This document shows, in pieces, positions 6,440-6,571 of a DNA stretch of 6,571 nt. A program made the translations under genes and the position numbers. The DNA is from a bacterium (lineage in GTDB: Bacteria > Verrucomicrobiota > Verrucomicrobiae > Limisphaerales > J093). Location: assembly GCA_021839785.1 (NCBI GenBank), contig JAKCAB010000386.1, positions 1 to 6,571 on the forward strand. Direction: 5' to 3'. Below the pieces are notes generated by a model. That model was not told the origin of the DNA and did not search any database. It saw only the letters and a program-made list of their open reading frames with translations. The stretch's first letter is position 1, and each line of letters opens with the position of its first letter.

Positions 6440-6571
6440 ATGCAAACCCTGAAGTTCTCCCTGCTCGCCGCGCTGTGGCTCCTGGCCGGCTCACCGGGTC
6501 GCGCCGCCCAGGCGACCGCCACGGCAATTGGCGTCACACAATCGAGCGCCAAGGCGGAGGCCGCCCGCTTC
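6440..6571 (+). CDS. Exported protein of unknown function, 3'-partial
   Basis: Only the first 44 codons are inside the window, and the frame is still open at the right edge. The N-terminus reads as a classic Sec signal peptide: a short basic start (MQTLK), a hydrophobic core (residues 6-17, FSLLAALWLLAG) and a cleavage region with likely sites after RAA (23) or AQA (25). The visible mature part (TATAIGVTQSSAKAEAARF) is alanine-rich and gives no family clue. An in-frame ATG at 6428 would add four residues, but it lies inside the predicted -10 box, so 6440 is preferred. The gene is divergent from the FG-GAP gene, 235 bp away, with the palindrome between them. Confidence 0.7.
   Translation, partial: MQTLKFSLLAALWLLAGSPGRAAQATATAIGVTQSSAKAEAARF

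Noticed and set aside
6173..6445. Two short open frames on opposite strands with similar peptides (minus 6173-6445, plus 6210-6392)
   Set aside because: The similarity follows from the palindrome being self-complementary. Neither has a plausible translation start or a domain.
6205..6552. 116-codon upstream extension of the FG-GAP gene
   Set aside because: It reads through the palindromic element and through the start of the divergent gene. The ATG at 6204 places the membrane anchor near the N-terminus, as expected.
1..6571. Defence system, CRISPR array, phage or transposase genes
   Set aside because: No matching domains or regularly spaced repeats with unique spacers were seen. The only regular array is the coding propeller repeat at 2-616.

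Overview
The window looks like chromosomal DNA of a GC-rich member of Verrucomicrobiota, probably near Pedosphaera/Limisphaerales, most likely from an environmental assembly. The inference rests on gene content: a secreted PQQ-like propeller protein with an Ig-like domain and C-terminal FFRL/FYRL modules, an ASPIC/UnbV (CRTAC1-type) FG-GAP protein, and a large secreted TIM-barrel hydrolase of a kind I recall from Verrucomicrobiota and Planctomycetes. No start codon has a recognisable Shine-Dalgarno sequence. No rRNA, tRNA, CRISPR array, transposase or phage gene is visible.

Layout. (1) 2-1304, plus strand: 3' part of a gene for a secreted beta-propeller protein. It has exact 41-codon repeats, then an Ig-like domain and two short C-terminal modules, and is interrupted by one extra C at about 496/497. 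(2) 1305-1331: short gap between two convergent stop codons. (3) 1332-3563, minus strand: exported 743-residue protein resembling alpha-galactosidases and related TIM-barrel glycoside hydrolases, with a good promoter placed so that its GTG would be at or next to the transcript 5' end. (4) 3564-3795: spacer with two copies of a 29-nt stem-loop repeat, another hairpin, and a 10-bp direct repeat near both ends. (5) 3796-6204, minus strand: membrane-anchored 802-residue FG-GAP/ASPIC protein with seven calcium-binding-type loops. (6) 6205-6439: divergent intergenic region dominated by a 129-bp long-hairpin palindrome. (7) 6440-6571, plus strand: 5' end of another exported protein, again with a promoter that predicts a leaderless message.

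How the genes relate. All four products appear exported or membrane-anchored and have extracytoplasmic architectures: carbohydrate cleavage for the hydrolase, ligand or protein binding for the propellers. Nothing shows that they form one pathway. The 232-bp spacer and separate promoter argue against an operon of the two minus-strand genes. I found no convincing new multi-gene system. The best leads are the long palindromic element, the paired candidate leaderless promoters, the uncharacterised catalytic centre of the hydrolase, and the frameshift in the propeller gene.
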